Source of the DNA: Methanomassiliicoccaceae archaeon UBA472
Lineage (GTDB): Archaea > Thermoplasmatota > Thermoplasmata > Methanomassiliicoccales > UBA472
Direction: 5' to 3'
NCBI GenBank assembly: GCA_002497075.1
Contig: DAML01000026.1
Span: forward strand, 1 to 64,000
DNA length: 64,000 nt
The notes under the pieces are model-generated. The model was not told where the DNA came from, searched no databases, and saw only the letters and a program-made list of their open reading frames with translations. Below are positions 36,647 through 46,524 of the stretch, in pieces. Numbering within the stretch: the first letter of the stretch is position 1; the number at the start of each line of letters is the position of its first letter. The position numbers and the translations under genes were made by a program.

Positions 36647-36731
36647 GGGTCTTGCAGTATGAGCGACCGCCAAATAAACATTTCCCGACCGAGGGCAAGC
36701 TTTAATTGCCAGCAGGGGGTTTTTGGCCTTC

Positions 36732-37130
36732 ATGTGGAAGGTCTTCGGAGAGGAAGGGGTCATGGTCCAGTTCGGGCCGCTCTGGAAAGAAAGGATGATA
36801 GAGCTGTCCAAGCGCCGGAAGGACCGAGCAAGGTTCCTCGAGCTCCTGGAGAAGGCGGACATCACGCACTATCTGGACATACACCAGCGTTTGCACGTGT
36901 TCCGCATGGACCTGCCCGCCACCTGCACCAAGGATGACGTTGAGTTCTTGAAGAGCTTCGTGCAGCGCGTCATCAAGAGCACGGAGTATCCCATGGTCGA
37001 TCTGGATGATGAAGAACAGAGGGCCGCCCTTGTCATCTCCGCCGAGGAGGCGGAGGACGAGCACACCTCCCGTATGTCCGGCTGGTACAAGATGAAGCAG
37101 GACGAGGACCGGAAGAGGCAGGGGAACTAG
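36732..37130 (+). CDS. conserved hypothetical protein, charged
   Basis: A 132-residue soluble protein, mostly helical by eye, with no recognised domain. Regions with conserved feel are MWKVFGEEGVMVQFGPLW and the acidic AEEAEDEHTSR tail. A TATA-like CTTTAATT about 31 bases upstream fits ATG 36732. It ends 4 bases into the convergent TrpD-like gene. Not recognised. Confidence 0.65.
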   Translation: MWKVFGEEGVMVQFGPLWKERMIELSKRRKDRARFLELLEKADITHYLDIHQRLHVFRMDLPATCTKDDVEFLKSFVQRVIKSTEYPMVDLDDEEQRAALVISAEEAEDEHTSRMSGWYKMKQDEDRKRQGN

Positions 37131-38236
37131 GCCCTGTCGGCCATCCGTTCCAACCGATCCAGCTTCTCTCCGGGATCGCCGGAGTTCTGCGCTTTCACCC
37201 AGTTCTTCAGTTTATCGAATCCTCTGCCGCTCTCCAGGATGTCCATGGCCTTCGCGACGCCTTCTTCGAGCGAACCGGCGTTTCCGTTCAGATAGAGGAT
37301 CGGAGCGGTGTTCAAGGCCACCATGTCCCTCCGGGAGCCTTTCTCCTTCCCCATGAGCACCCGGATGAAGCGCAACGCTTCCTCATCCCGGTCCAGGGTG
37401 CTCAAGATATCCTTTTCTTCACCGAGGGATATCCCCATTTTCTTTGGGGTGATTTTGTAACTGGTGACATCCCCATCCTCGTGGAACTCGGCGATGATCG
37501 TCGCTCCTAACGTGGAAAGCTCGTCCATCCCTCGTTCACCGCTGCCGTCCAGTCCGTGGGCGACGATGCCTTTGCGGTAGCCCATCTCCCTCATGGTCTT
37601 GGCCAGGGGCAGTACCAGCTCCCGGGAGTAGACGCCGCGCACACCAACCTCCGGTGAAGCTGGATTGGCCAGCGATCCGGCCACGTTCAGTATCGTTCCG
37701 AAACGTATCTGCGACAGTATGCGGTACAGCGCCTGCGGATGCACTTTCGCGCTCATGCCGTTGAAGAGACCGATGCCGGCCACCTCTACGCTGCGCTTTA
37801 CGACCGAAACGTCGCACTCCACGTCCACGCCTAGCGTTTCTGCCATGTCCACGATGCCGCACTTGGAAGTGATCGCCCGGGCTCCGTGCTTGGCCATGTA
37901 GGCACCTCCGGCGGCGGCCACAACGGACGATAAGGTGCTCACGTTGAAGGTCTTGATGCGGTCCATGCCGGTGCCGCAGTTCTCCACCAGGAACCCGTCG
38001 ACCTCTGGCCTGGCTTTCACCGTATCGATCTCGAATATCGCTTCCCAGCTGCCGGCGATCTCCTCCGGGGTCGGCCTTGCGGAAGTGAGCGCGGCCAAGA
38101 ACGCTCCCTGCTGCAGGTCCGGCTGTTTGTTCAGAAGGACGTCGCGGAACATGTCCCTGGCCCTCTGCCGTCCTATGTGCTCTCCCCTGATCAGTGCGTC
38201 CACCGACGCCCCGAACTCCCTAAGCTCGTTCTCCAT
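37127..38236 (-). CDS. TrpD-like glycosyltransferase family 3 phosphoribosyltransferase
   Basis: A 369-residue protein of the anthranilate phosphoribosyltransferase / thymidine phosphorylase fold. The helical N-terminal domain is followed by NCGTGMDRIKTFNVST (PRPP/pyrophosphate loop) and KHGARAITSKCGIVDMAETLGVD. The anthranilate pocket is not obvious and no trp gene is near, so it may act on another base or amine. The upstream gene is a Zn dehydrogenase 12 bases away on the same strand. Confidence 0.8.
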   Translation of the reverse strand: MENELREFGASVDALIRGEHIGRQRARDMFRDVLLNKQPDLQQGAFLAALTSARPTPEEIAGSWEAIFEIDTVKARPEVDGFLVENCGTGMDRIKTFNVSTLSSVVAAAGGAYMAKHGARAITSKCGIVDMAETLGVDVECDVSVVKRSVEVAGIGLFNGMSAKVHPQALYRILSQIRFGTILNVAGSLANPASPEVGVRGVYSRELVLPLAKTMREMGYRKGIVAHGLDGSGERGMDELSTLGATIIAEFHEDGDVTSYKITPKKMGISLGEEKDILSTLDRDEEALRFIRVLMGKEKGSRRDMVALNTAPILYLNGNAGSLEEGVAKAMDILESGRGFDKLKNWVKAQNSGDPGEKLDRLERMADRA

Positions 38237-38248
38237 GATGTTCCCTCT

Positions 38249-39262
38249 TTACAGCGTAATGACGGCCTTCTGGCCAGTTCGTCCGGAGGCGTGCCCGAAC
38301 GCTTGCCGCACATCTTCCAGACCATATCTTCCGGTGAAGATCCAAGATAGGTCCGACCCTTCCCTCAGTAATTTGACCGCATCCCTACCGTGCCGGCTTG
38401 CATGGCCATAACTTCCGACCACGGTAAGCTCCCGGTAGTGCATATCTCGAACGTCGATAGGCAACGGGGAGTCCTCCCGGCGCGGACCGGAGAAGACGCA
38501 AAGCCGGCCGCCGGGGGCCAATAGCCCGAAGACGTTGCTGTCCAGACGGATGTTGGGTGTGCACGGGATGATCACGTCGGCACCTCTGCCGTGGGTTCCG
38601 CGCTTTACCATCTCCGCGATTTCGTCGCCCTTCGGCTGCGAAATCCGGTCGAAGAGCCCGTTCGGCACGTGATGCAAACGTTCCAGCACCGGTTCGCTGA
38701 GCATGACGCTTTCGGCGCCTCGGCGCCTGGCCAGGAACGCGTTCAGGCAACCCATCGGCCCTCCGCCCAGGATGAGAACCGAATCGCCCTCTCCCACCCG
38801 GAGCTTCCCCTGGGCGTTGATGCAGCACGCTAGCGGTTCGGCAAGGGTCAGCATCATCGGATCAGCGTTGCCGATAGGGACCAGCCGAGAGGGATCGACC
38901 ACGGCCATCATCTCGGCCATGCCGCCGTCGGTGTTGAACCCCATTATCTTTACATGGGGGCAGAGATGGTCGTTGCCCGAGCGGCATTGCGCGCATGTAC
39001 CGCACGATTCGCCCGGCCACACCTGCACCCTGTCCCCGATGCGCATCATCGAGATGTCGGTCTCCAGAACTTCGGCGGTGACCTCGTGCCCCGGTATGCG
39101 GGGGTACGTAAGGTCGCGGTGCCCGGCCTCCAGCATCTTGATGTCAGTGCCGCAGACCGCGCAGGCAAGGACCTTCAGGAGCACGCCGCCCTTCGGCAGG
39201 ACGGGATCGTGCACCTCGTCCACGTCCAGCACTCCCGGGGAACGCATCAGGGCAGCTTTCAT
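38249..39262 (-). CDS. zinc-dependent medium-chain dehydrogenase
   Basis: A 337-residue MDR-family dehydrogenase similar to threonine, sorbitol or alcohol dehydrogenases. Catalytic-zinc ligands are in VCGTDIKML and PGHEVTAEV; the four structural-zinc cysteines are in CGTCAQCRSGNDHLC. The Rossmann motif is LGGGPMGCLNA. Substrate unknown. It precedes the TrpD-like gene by 12 bases, suggesting a joint small pathway. Confidence 0.88.
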   Translation of the reverse strand: MKAALMRSPGVLDVDEVHDPVLPKGGVLLKVLACAVCGTDIKMLEAGHRDLTYPRIPGHEVTAEVLETDISMMRIGDRVQVWPGESCGTCAQCRSGNDHLCPHVKIMGFNTDGGMAEMMAVVDPSRLVPIGNADPMMLTLAEPLACCINAQGKLRVGEGDSVLILGGGPMGCLNAFLARRRGAESVMLSEPVLERLHHVPNGLFDRISQPKGDEIAEMVKRGTHGRGADVIIPCTPNIRLDSNVFGLLAPGGRLCVFSGPRREDSPLPIDVRDMHYRELTVVGSYGHASRHGRDAVKLLREGSDLSWIFTGRYGLEDVRQAFGHASGRTGQKAVITL

Positions 39263-39391
39263 CTTCTCACCGGATTTGAGTTGGATATATCATCCAATTA
39301 TATAACCGATACGAGCAAGTCTTGACCAAGAGATGAATTCCCTCAGGTCAGATGGTGAGGGATTTAAACCAGTAGCTACCTAGACCGCTCG

Positions 39392-41119
39392 ATGGCGCGT
39401 CGGAACTTCATCGCCCTGGCCTTGGCCTTCCTGTTGCTGACCACGAGCTTCAGCATTCCCGCATCAGGATATGTTGCCGACGACGCTCGGCGCTTCACCT
39501 CCGGGCCGACCGGGTATCCTTCCAATGACCTGCGATCGTCGGAGCTGACGCCCGATATCATATCCGCCCGCTCCGCCGAAGGTCTTCTGTTCAATATCAG
39601 CGTCACCTTCTCATACAATCTGCTGGATGCGCAGGAGAGCGATCCCTGTGCCGGCGCTTACGTCCAGCTCAGATTGAACGGGATGAGCTCCTTCAACACC
39701 ATCCGTTCCGGACATACCGACAATGAGGGAAAGGTCACCTTTTCAGGACTTACGGCCGGCACGTACATGACCCGCATAGAGACGGACGACGATCACTGGG
39801 TGCGGGTGACGGACGGGTCCAAGAGCACATCGCCGACGTTCTACTGGAACACCCAGCAGTTCACCGCCAGTTCGCAGACGGATGTCGAGTACCGTATCAC
39901 CGATCAGACCAGGGGGGCCTGGGCGGTCTACAGCAACATTCGTGACGGAGGCTCCTGGCTCAACGACCGGACCGGATGGGAACGGTCCCAGGTGACCGTG
40001 GTCTGGCCGGAGGGCGATTGGCCGCACTCCCATGGCAGCGAGATCCACATGCCCTCTGACGAGTTCTTCCAGGACGCCATATGGCGGAGGGACATCGCCC
40101 TGCATGAGTACGCCCATTGCGTTCATTTCGAACTCAGAGGCGGAAGCTTCCCGGACGGGGACGGGCCGGACCCGCATTACATCGACAGCGAGTCATCCCC
40201 GGGGTTCGCCTTCACCGAAGGCTGGGCCCAGTTCTTTGAGAGAGTGATAGATGGCGATCCGCTGCGTTTGGACGGGTCCTCGCTGGAAAGCACGGTCTTC
40301 GCCGACGGCCCTTATGGCCATGGTGACGATGGGGACATGGACGGTATGATCGTCGAGGGGGCGGTGGCCAATGTGCTCTGGGACCTGTGCGACGGAATTG
40401 ACGGTTCGGACCGTCCGTCAGGCAGCGTCCGAGGGGATTTCGTGGATAACGAGTTCTCCACCCTCTGGAACATAATGTATGATATGCAGCCGGAGAGCCT
40501 GGAGGACATCAAGAGGGTCTGGCCATCGCGCGATGTGAACGTCACCGCGGCGTTCCGAAACTCGCGCGTGCCGATGGAACTGGACCCGCCGAGCAACCCC
40601 TCTTCGTTCAGCTCCTCTCACGTGATCGGAGAAGGCTCGCAGGACAGCACGATAAGTATCATCTGGTCGGGGGCGGGAGACAGCGGAAGCGGGGTGCTGG
40701 GATACAGCACCCTGGTCAGCCCGGACGCTAACGCTGTGCCGGACCTGGTGATGGACACTACCTCCGGATCTTACACCACGGTCTCGCTGTCCCCGGGAAC
40801 ATACTATTTCCACATCAGAACGGTGGACGGGGACGGCAACTGGGCGGAGGACGTCTACACCATCGGTCCTTTCGTGATAGACGAGGGAGCGATGCCTTTG
40901 GATGACGACCTGTTCCAGGAGGGTGACCCGGAGCAGGCGCTGCTCGGACTGCTGATAGTGCTGGCGGTGGTGGTCTCGCTTCTGATGCTGGTGATATTCA
41001 TGGACAAGAAGAGCGCCAGGCCGCAGCCTCCGGCGCCGGCATCGAACAACTGCCCCTACTGCGGGCGGTTCGACCACGGGGGCCAGTTCTGCCCCTACTG
41101 CGGCGGAAGATTGAGGTGA
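39392..41119 (+). CDS. membrane-anchored zinc metallopeptidase with cytoplasmic zinc ribbon
   Basis: A 575-residue exported protein. Signal peptide about 1-26; a beta-rich region (65-170); a zinc-protease core with HEYAH at 238-242 and a likely third ligand Glu at 276 in FTEGWAQFF; a fibronectin/Ig-like module (about 410-505); one membrane helix (about 516-542); then a cytosolic tail with double zinc-ribbon halves (NCPYCGR, FCPYCGG). The gluzincin-like layout suggests an extracellular peptidase. The zinc ribbon inside the cell is unusual for a secreted protease and could link it to another protein. Confidence 0.8.
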   Translation: MARRNFIALALAFLLLTTSFSIPASGYVADDARRFTSGPTGYPSNDLRSSELTPDIISARSAEGLLFNISVTFSYNLLDAQESDPCAGAYVQLRLNGMSSFNTIRSGHTDNEGKVTFSGLTAGTYMTRIETDDDHWVRVTDGSKSTSPTFYWNTQQFTASSQTDVEYRITDQTRGAWAVYSNIRDGGSWLNDRTGWERSQVTVVWPEGDWPHSHGSEIHMPSDEFFQDAIWRRDIALHEYAHCVHFELRGGSFPDGDGPDPHYIDSESSPGFAFTEGWAQFFERVIDGDPLRLDGSSLESTVFADGPYGHGDDGDMDGMIVEGAVANVLWDLCDGIDGSDRPSGSVRGDFVDNEFSTLWNIMYDMQPESLEDIKRVWPSRDVNVTAAFRNSRVPMELDPPSNPSSFSSSHVIGEGSQDSTISIIWSGAGDSGSGVLGYSTLVSPDANAVPDLVMDTTSGSYTTVSLSPGTYYFHIRTVDGDGNWAEDVYTIGPFVIDEGAMPLDDDLFQEGDPEQALLGLLIVLAVVVSLLMLVIFMDKKSARPQPPAPASNNCPYCGRFDHGGQFCPYCGGRLR

Positions 41120-41123
41120 GGAG

Positions 41124-41582
41124 ATGAGGAAGGCGGAGAGGGAGATCAAGGACCCGGTAGAGCTGGAGAACGTCATCCGGAGAGCGGAGGTCTGCCGGCT
41201 GGCGATGGTGGACGACGGGGAACCGTACATCGTGCCGTTGAACTTCGGGTATCGAGACGGAAGCCTGTACTTTCATTGCGCCAGGGAGGGCCGCAAGCTG
41301 GACATCCTGAGGGAGAACCCCAAGGTATGTTTCGAGCTGGAAACGGACGTGCATTTGGTGAAGGGCGAAAAGGCCTGCCAATGGTCCACCAGCTTCGAGA
41401 GCGTCATCGGCTGGGGCACGGCGGCGATATCTTTGGACGAGAAAGAGATCAGGGAGGGGCTGGAGGTCCTGATGTCCCATTACACCGAAGGACCGTACGA
41501 TCTCGACCCTCGTTCCCTGTCGCTCACGGCTTTGATAAAGGTAAAAGTGGAAAGGATGACCGGCAAGCGGTCTAAGCGGTGA
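41124..41582 (+). CDS. pyridoxamine-5'-phosphate oxidase-like flavin protein (NimA-like)
   Basis: A 152-residue split-barrel protein of the PNPOx/NimA group. CRLAMVDDGEPYIVPLNFGY (about 22-41), LYFHCAREGRKLD and CFELETD are typical. It probably binds FMN or another flavin/deazaflavin; the substrate is unknown. It begins 4 bases after the metallopeptidase gene, and its end overlaps the convergent Fe-S gene by 11 bases. Confidence 0.88.
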   Translation: MRKAEREIKDPVELENVIRRAEVCRLAMVDDGEPYIVPLNFGYRDGSLYFHCAREGRKLDILRENPKVCFELETDVHLVKGEKACQWSTSFESVIGWGTAAISLDEKEIREGLEVLMSHYTEGPYDLDPRSLSLTALIKVKVERMTGKRSKR

Positions 41583-42285
41583 CCTTGACCACCTTTCCGC
41601 CGTAGCGCTCCACGATGAACTCCTGGAGCGGTAACTTCTTACCGCTCAACCGGAGGGCTTCGTGAACCATGCGCTGAAGGCCGCCGCAGCAGGGCACCTC
41701 CATGCGGATCAGGGTGATGTCCTTGATCTCGTTGTTCTTGAAGATCCTGGTGAGCTTTTCGACGTAGGCCTGAACGTCGTCCAGCTTCGGGCAGCCTATT
41801 ATCGCCACCCTTCCGGCGATGAAATCTCGTTGGACATTGCCGAGGGAGAACCCGGTGCAGTCGGCGGCGATGAGCAGCGAGGCGTTCTTGTACGCCGGGG
41901 TGACCTCAGGCGCCAGATGCAGCTGGATAGGCCAGTTCCTAAGCTGAGATGTATTGTCACCGGCAACTGCCGGCGCCGTCTCGGGCATGAGCGTCATCGG
42001 CCGGGAGGAGCTGCAGGCCTGCAGCGGCTGGTCCTTTGTTGATTCCACGTGCTCTTTCGCTGCATCCTCATCGAACGGATCGGCTTCCCTCTCCTCTATC
42101 GAGAGTGCGCCTTCCGGGCAATGCCCAAGGCAGGCCCCCAATCCGTCGCAGTACATGTCCTTGACCACTTTGGCCTTGCAGTTCTCTATCACTATCGCGC
42201 CTTCCGCACAGGATAGCACACATTCTCCGCAACCCGTGCACTTCTCCTCGTCGATCTTGATGATCTTCCGCTTGACCTTGGACAT
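41572..42285 (-). CDS. ferredoxin-like 4Fe-4S protein with C-terminal domain
   Basis: A 237-residue protein. First 4Fe-4S motif at C16/C19/C22/C26 and a second set at C46/C52/C56 in CDGLGACLGHCPEGA. The C-terminal part (about 110-237) includes CPKLDD and PCCGG and resembles Fe-S proteins of anaerobes annotated as 4Fe-4S binding domain proteins. It may carry electrons for a reductase. Convergent overlap with the flavin protein is 11 bases. Confidence 0.85.
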   Translation of the reverse strand: MSKVKRKIIKIDEEKCTGCGECVLSCAEGAIVIENCKAKVVKDMYCDGLGACLGHCPEGALSIEEREADPFDEDAAKEHVESTKDQPLQACSSSRPMTLMPETAPAVAGDNTSQLRNWPIQLHLAPEVTPAYKNASLLIAADCTGFSLGNVQRDFIAGRVAIIGCPKLDDVQAYVEKLTRIFKNNEIKDITLIRMEVPCCGGLQRMVHEALRLSGKKLPLQEFIVERYGGKVVKVTA

Positions 42286-42360
42286 GGCGGACGTTCAATC
42301 GAACTGCTCGTTTATCCCGTTTATCATTAGGTGACCGATATGAAGCGAATCTTCTCTGAA

Positions 42361-43929
42361 CTATCTGACATATTTTTCCCTGTATCGGAGCAGCTCCTTC
42401 CAAAAAACGGGTGTTAGCAACACAAGCACCGCGATGAACTCCAGACGGCCCGCCCACATGGTGAATGATAAAACAATCTTCGCCAAATCTGGGAGCGCCG
42501 CATATGTACCATAAGGTCCGAGAACCCCTATACCTGGTCCCGCATTCGACATCGTAGCTATGGCTGCGCTAGCGGATGTCGCTGGATCGATCCCCAACAT
42601 AATGAGAGCGACCACCGCAACGAAACCAGTGGCGAAGTAGCACATGACCATTGCAACGACCGATGACATCGCCTCCTGGCTCATTGGCCTTCCATCAAAT
42701 TTTACCGTAAAGACGGAACGAGGGTGAACTGTTTTATGGAGAGCCGATGATATAAACTCCTTGGTCAGATAGAAACGAGCAGTCTTAATCCCTCCGGCCG
42801 TGGATCCGGTGCAACCACCAATTATCATTAGAGCCATGAACAGAAACACTACGGCTTTATCCCAGGTCACGTAATTCGCGGTGGCGAATCCCGTACAAGT
42901 CAGTACATTGACGACTTGGAAGGCAGAAAGACGTAATGCATCATCGATATTATCGAAGGCTCGTCCCCACATTACGAACATGACCACTGCCGTGGATGCA
43001 ACGACTAAGGACAAGTATATTCGGAATTCGGTGCTCCTCCAATATATATTTGGATTTTTGGTGATTATCGCTTGGAAATGAAGGTAGAAATTGGTACCCG
43101 CGAGAAACATGAAGATGGTGACTATCCACTCGACGGTGGGCGAACCATAACTTGCGATACTCAGGTTCTGGGTCGAGAAACCTCCGGTGGGCAGGGTTGA
43201 GAACATCACGCATATGGACTCGAAAGCCCCGATACCGGTGAAAAGGAGGAGAACGAACATTGCCATCGACAAGGCGAAGTAAATGTAGTGGAATTTGCGC
43301 GCCTCCTCCTGTATTCGCAAAGAGAAGTTCTGAACGTCCAGCCCAGGGAACTCGTTCTTGAACAAGTTGCGACCTCCGATCCCCAGCATCGGCAGGATGG
43401 TGACGAAAATCATGATGATGCCTGCCCCTCCCAGCCAATTGGTGAAGCTCCTCCAGAACAGTATGCTTTTGGGCCAGGACTCGATGTCGGTCATGATCGA
43501 TGCCCCCGTGGTGGTGAAACCGCTCATGGTCTCAAATATGGCGTCGATGATCCCCATGCCATGAAGCACGAAAGGGATCGCGCCCATGATGGTGATGGCC
43601 AGCCAGCCAGTGGACACCACGAACATCGCCTCGGTGGGCCGGGTCATCTCCGGGGACCGGTAACGCATAAGCAAAAGTATTCCAGAGATGAAACAGAGAA
43701 GGATCGGGAATATCCATGGCCGAGTGTCCTCTCCATATTGTACCGCGATAATTAATGGGAACAACATGGCGATGGACATATAGAGCATGAGTATCCCGAA
43801 GATATGCGGTATGGAGCTCTCCTTGCGGGCAAATTTGTTAAAAAGCTCCCTGAAATCCACATTGAGGCTATCGAACGAGTAAGCTAGACGCCCGATGGTG
43901 CGACGGAACTTCTCGTAGTAGCTGGTCAT
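42361..43929 (-). CDS. trkH: TrkH-type potassium transporter
   Basis: A 522-residue K+ uptake protein with four membrane-pore-membrane repeats. Selectivity filters are visible as TTTGAS, LPTGGFST, TCTGFA and NAGPG. It starts 9 bases after trkA, which encodes its cytosolic gating ring. Maintains K+ balance across the membrane. Confidence 0.95.
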   Translation of the reverse strand: MTSYYEKFRRTIGRLAYSFDSLNVDFRELFNKFARKESSIPHIFGILMLYMSIAMLFPLIIAVQYGEDTRPWIFPILLCFISGILLLMRYRSPEMTRPTEAMFVVSTGWLAITIMGAIPFVLHGMGIIDAIFETMSGFTTTGASIMTDIESWPKSILFWRSFTNWLGGAGIIMIFVTILPMLGIGGRNLFKNEFPGLDVQNFSLRIQEEARKFHYIYFALSMAMFVLLLFTGIGAFESICVMFSTLPTGGFSTQNLSIASYGSPTVEWIVTIFMFLAGTNFYLHFQAIITKNPNIYWRSTEFRIYLSLVVASTAVVMFVMWGRAFDNIDDALRLSAFQVVNVLTCTGFATANYVTWDKAVVFLFMALMIIGGCTGSTAGGIKTARFYLTKEFISSALHKTVHPRSVFTVKFDGRPMSQEAMSSVVAMVMCYFATGFVAVVALIMLGIDPATSASAAIATMSNAGPGIGVLGPYGTYAALPDLAKIVLSFTMWAGRLEFIAVLVLLTPVFWKELLRYREKYVR

Positions 43930-43938
43930 GACCGTTCA

Positions 43939-45282
43939 CTAGATTCCCATTGGTATGTTGGCCTTAAACATCCATTCCAATTTTGCGATGGCGGATTGCA
44001 TTGCGTAGATGAAGACCTTGTCCCCTTCCTCCACGACCGTATCCGGTGTGGGAATAATGGCCTTCTTGTCCTTGACCACCAGGGCGATGGACGACATTTT
44101 GGGCATATCGATCTCGCTGATCCTCTTATTGATAATGCGACATCCTGGCAAGACCTTTAGGTCGAAGAACTCCTCAGAGAACTTCTCCAGCAGGAGCATG
44201 ACCTCATAGTTGTGCACGGTCTCCTTGATTATCTCGTTGGCCACCACGTGATAGTAACCGACCGCGGCGTCGATCCCTGTCATGCTGAATATCTCCTCGT
44301 ACTCCCTTTTAGAATATCGGGATATAACCTTGGATACACCAAGGTGCTTTCCGATGAGGGATGCCAGCAGATTCTCTTCTTCATTTTCTGTGGCACAGAC
44401 CAGGACATCGGCCATGCTAACGTTCTCGTTCCTCAATACCGAAGGGTCGGAACCATTGTCATTAATTATCACGGTGTGGTTGAGCTTCTTGGCCAATATC
44501 CTGCACCGGTCCTCATCGTTCTCAATGAGTTTGACCGACAGCCGTTTTTCTAGCATTGCGGCTAGGTGCTCACCTACCACTCCGCCACCAATGATGATCA
44601 CATCCCGCGGTTCACGAAGAATTCCTAGCATCCGGTTGAACTCGTCGATGGAATTTTCCTTGCCGACCACTGTGACCTCGTCACCCTTCATGAGAACATC
44701 GTTTTCAGAGGGGACGATCACCTGTTTACCCCGGTGGATGATCAGTATCTTGCACTCCGGGGGTATCAAAAGCTCCCTGAACGGGACCATTATCACCCTC
44801 TCGTTCTTTCCCACCACCTTGAACATGGCAAGCTCCACCCCCAGAGACGGGATGCTCTCACATCCTATGGCGTTCTCCAACAAAGCGATGCGGTGGAGCT
44901 TAACAGCGGTAAGATATTCAGGCGAGATTATGTGATCAACATTCAATGACTTGGCTACCAAAGGATCGTCGATGTAGTCTGGGTTCCTAGCCCTGGCCAC
45001 CGTGATGACCTTAGGATTGATCTGTTTGGCCATCATGCAGGTGAAGATGTTCGTTTCATCCCTTTCTGTGACGGCCAATATTAGATTTGTTTCCTCGTTG
45101 ATGACGCTCTTGAGGATCCTAGGACTTGCACCGTTGCCGTTCAATGCCCCTACATTGAGATGGTTGACGACATAATCGTAACGTTTTATGTCATCTTCGA
45201 TGACGAGCACTGAATGCTGCTTTGATAGCATTTTAGCAATAGTAAACCCGACATTCCCCGCCCCTACCACAATGACGTGCAT
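43939..45282 (-). CDS. trkA: TrkA potassium-uptake regulatory subunit
   Basis: A 447-residue two-copy RCK protein. Each half has a Rossmann NAD-binding loop (GAGNVGFTIA at 7-16 and GGGVVGEHLA at about 228) and a TrkA-C domain. It gates TrkH in response to nucleotide. First gene of the trkA-trkH pair; a TATA-like TTCTTTATCC lies about 45 bases upstream. Confidence 0.95.
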   Translation of the reverse strand: MHVIVVGAGNVGFTIAKMLSKQHSVLVIEDDIKRYDYVVNHLNVGALNGNGASPRILKSVINEETNLILAVTERDETNIFTCMMAKQINPKVITVARARNPDYIDDPLVAKSLNVDHIISPEYLTAVKLHRIALLENAIGCESIPSLGVELAMFKVVGKNERVIMVPFRELLIPPECKILIIHRGKQVIVPSENDVLMKGDEVTVVGKENSIDEFNRMLGILREPRDVIIIGGGVVGEHLAAMLEKRLSVKLIENDEDRCRILAKKLNHTVIINDNGSDPSVLRNENVSMADVLVCATENEEENLLASLIGKHLGVSKVISRYSKREYEEIFSMTGIDAAVGYYHVVANEIIKETVHNYEVMLLLEKFSEEFFDLKVLPGCRIINKRISEIDMPKMSSIALVVKDKKAIIPTPDTVVEEGDKVFIYAMQSAIAKLEWMFKANIPMGI

Positions 45283-45404
45283 CCATCAACGCTCCCTGTG
45301 CCATTGGCTATTGTCTGAATATCGGATAAAGAACACGTTACCCATTAAGATATGTTTGGTAAGAAGGGCGGATAAATGACCGTTATAACTGCTGGACATG
45401 TCCC

Positions 45405-46487
45405 TCATACCAGCAGGACGGTCAAGATCAGAAGCAATGCCAGCTGGACCACCCAGACCAGAGCGGCCACGGGCATCAACCTCCGTCCCACCCTTATCGT
45501 CTGGCGAAGGTCCATGGAAAGACCGACACCGGCCATGGCCACTGTGAGCAGCGAGGCCGATGTTGACACGATCGCCGACCTGATCTCCCCACCAAGCCCT
45601 GGGTGGGTGTGGATCAACAACGATATGAGGGCGGCCACGACGATGAAAGCGATGAGGAAGCCAGGCATCCTGGTGCCGGTGGTCTTGCCGTCGTTCTGGA
45701 AGACCTTGGCCAGGACGTAGGCCACCACGACCAGCATGGCCACCCTGATCATCTTGTAGGCCAGCACCAGGGAGGCCACGTCCTCGCCTCCTAGGGCGTT
45801 GTGGTACAGGTCAGCCGCCGGGATGACGTTCCCGACCTCGTGCAGGGAGCCGCCTATTAGCACTTCTGCCTGGGCGGCGCTCAGCCCCGCGATGGACGCC
45901 AGCCAGGGGACGACGAACACTCCGATCAGACCAAGGACGCTGATGACCCCGATCACCGCGTGGGTGTTGTGCGCCTTGGCGTCAATTACCGGAGCAACGC
46001 TCAGGCAAGCAGAAACGCCGCAGATGCTGTTGCCGGTGCCGATCAAAGCCGCGGCGTCCTTCTCCAACCGAACCCTTTTACCGATGAACATGGAGAGCCA
46101 TATCGTGAAGGCCATGACCACCAGGATGATCACGATGCCGACCGGGGATGCTTTGGAAAGGACGTCCGCGGTCACTCGCGCGCCCATGAGCATTATCGCC
46201 AGTCGCAGTAGGAAGCGGCCAGCGTAAGCGCCGCCTGGGTTCAGCGGTGAGAGGTTGACCAGAAGGCCGATCAGGAGGGCCAGCACGATCGGGCCGACCT
46301 TGAAGAGGGCGGAGAAGACGGGGTCGTTCTCAAAGAGATCGGCATCCAGGACCCGCGGCCCACTGTCTATGAGGACCCCGCGCGTGATCACGTATGATAA
46401 TAGGGCCACCAAGACGCAGAACATCAGGCCAGGTAACTCTTTCCGGCCGATGCCCAGATACGCTCTTGCGTCGTCGAGATATGACAT
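45405..46487 (-). CDS. YeiH-family membrane transporter
   Basis: A 360-residue protein of the UPF0324/YeiH family (putative sulfate exporters), with about 10 membrane helices. Signatures include LGARVTADVL-like MLMGARVTAD, GTGNSICGVSA and GGSLHEVGNVIPAA. ATG 46487 is chosen with GGTGA before it; a GTG at 46502 is possible. Substrate is not proven for most members. Confidence 0.88.
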   Translation of the reverse strand: MSYLDDARAYLGIGRKELPGLMFCVLVALLSYVITRGVLIDSGPRVLDADLFENDPVFSALFKVGPIVLALLIGLLVNLSPLNPGGAYAGRFLLRLAIMLMGARVTADVLSKASPVGIVIILVVMAFTIWLSMFIGKRVRLEKDAAALIGTGNSICGVSACLSVAPVIDAKAHNTHAVIGVISVLGLIGVFVVPWLASIAGLSAAQAEVLIGGSLHEVGNVIPAADLYHNALGGEDVASLVLAYKMIRVAMLVVVAYVLAKVFQNDGKTTGTRMPGFLIAFIVVAALISLLIHTHPGLGGEIRSAIVSTSASLLTVAMAGVGLSMDLRQTIRVGRRLMPVAALVWVVQLALLLILTVLLV

Positions 46488-46524
46488 AGATATCTCACCC
46501 ACGGTTATTGGTGAAAAGGAAAAG

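Noticed and set aside
37127..38236. Tryptophan biosynthesis trpD
   Set aside because: No other trp gene nearby and the anthranilate site is not clear; kept as TrpD-like only.
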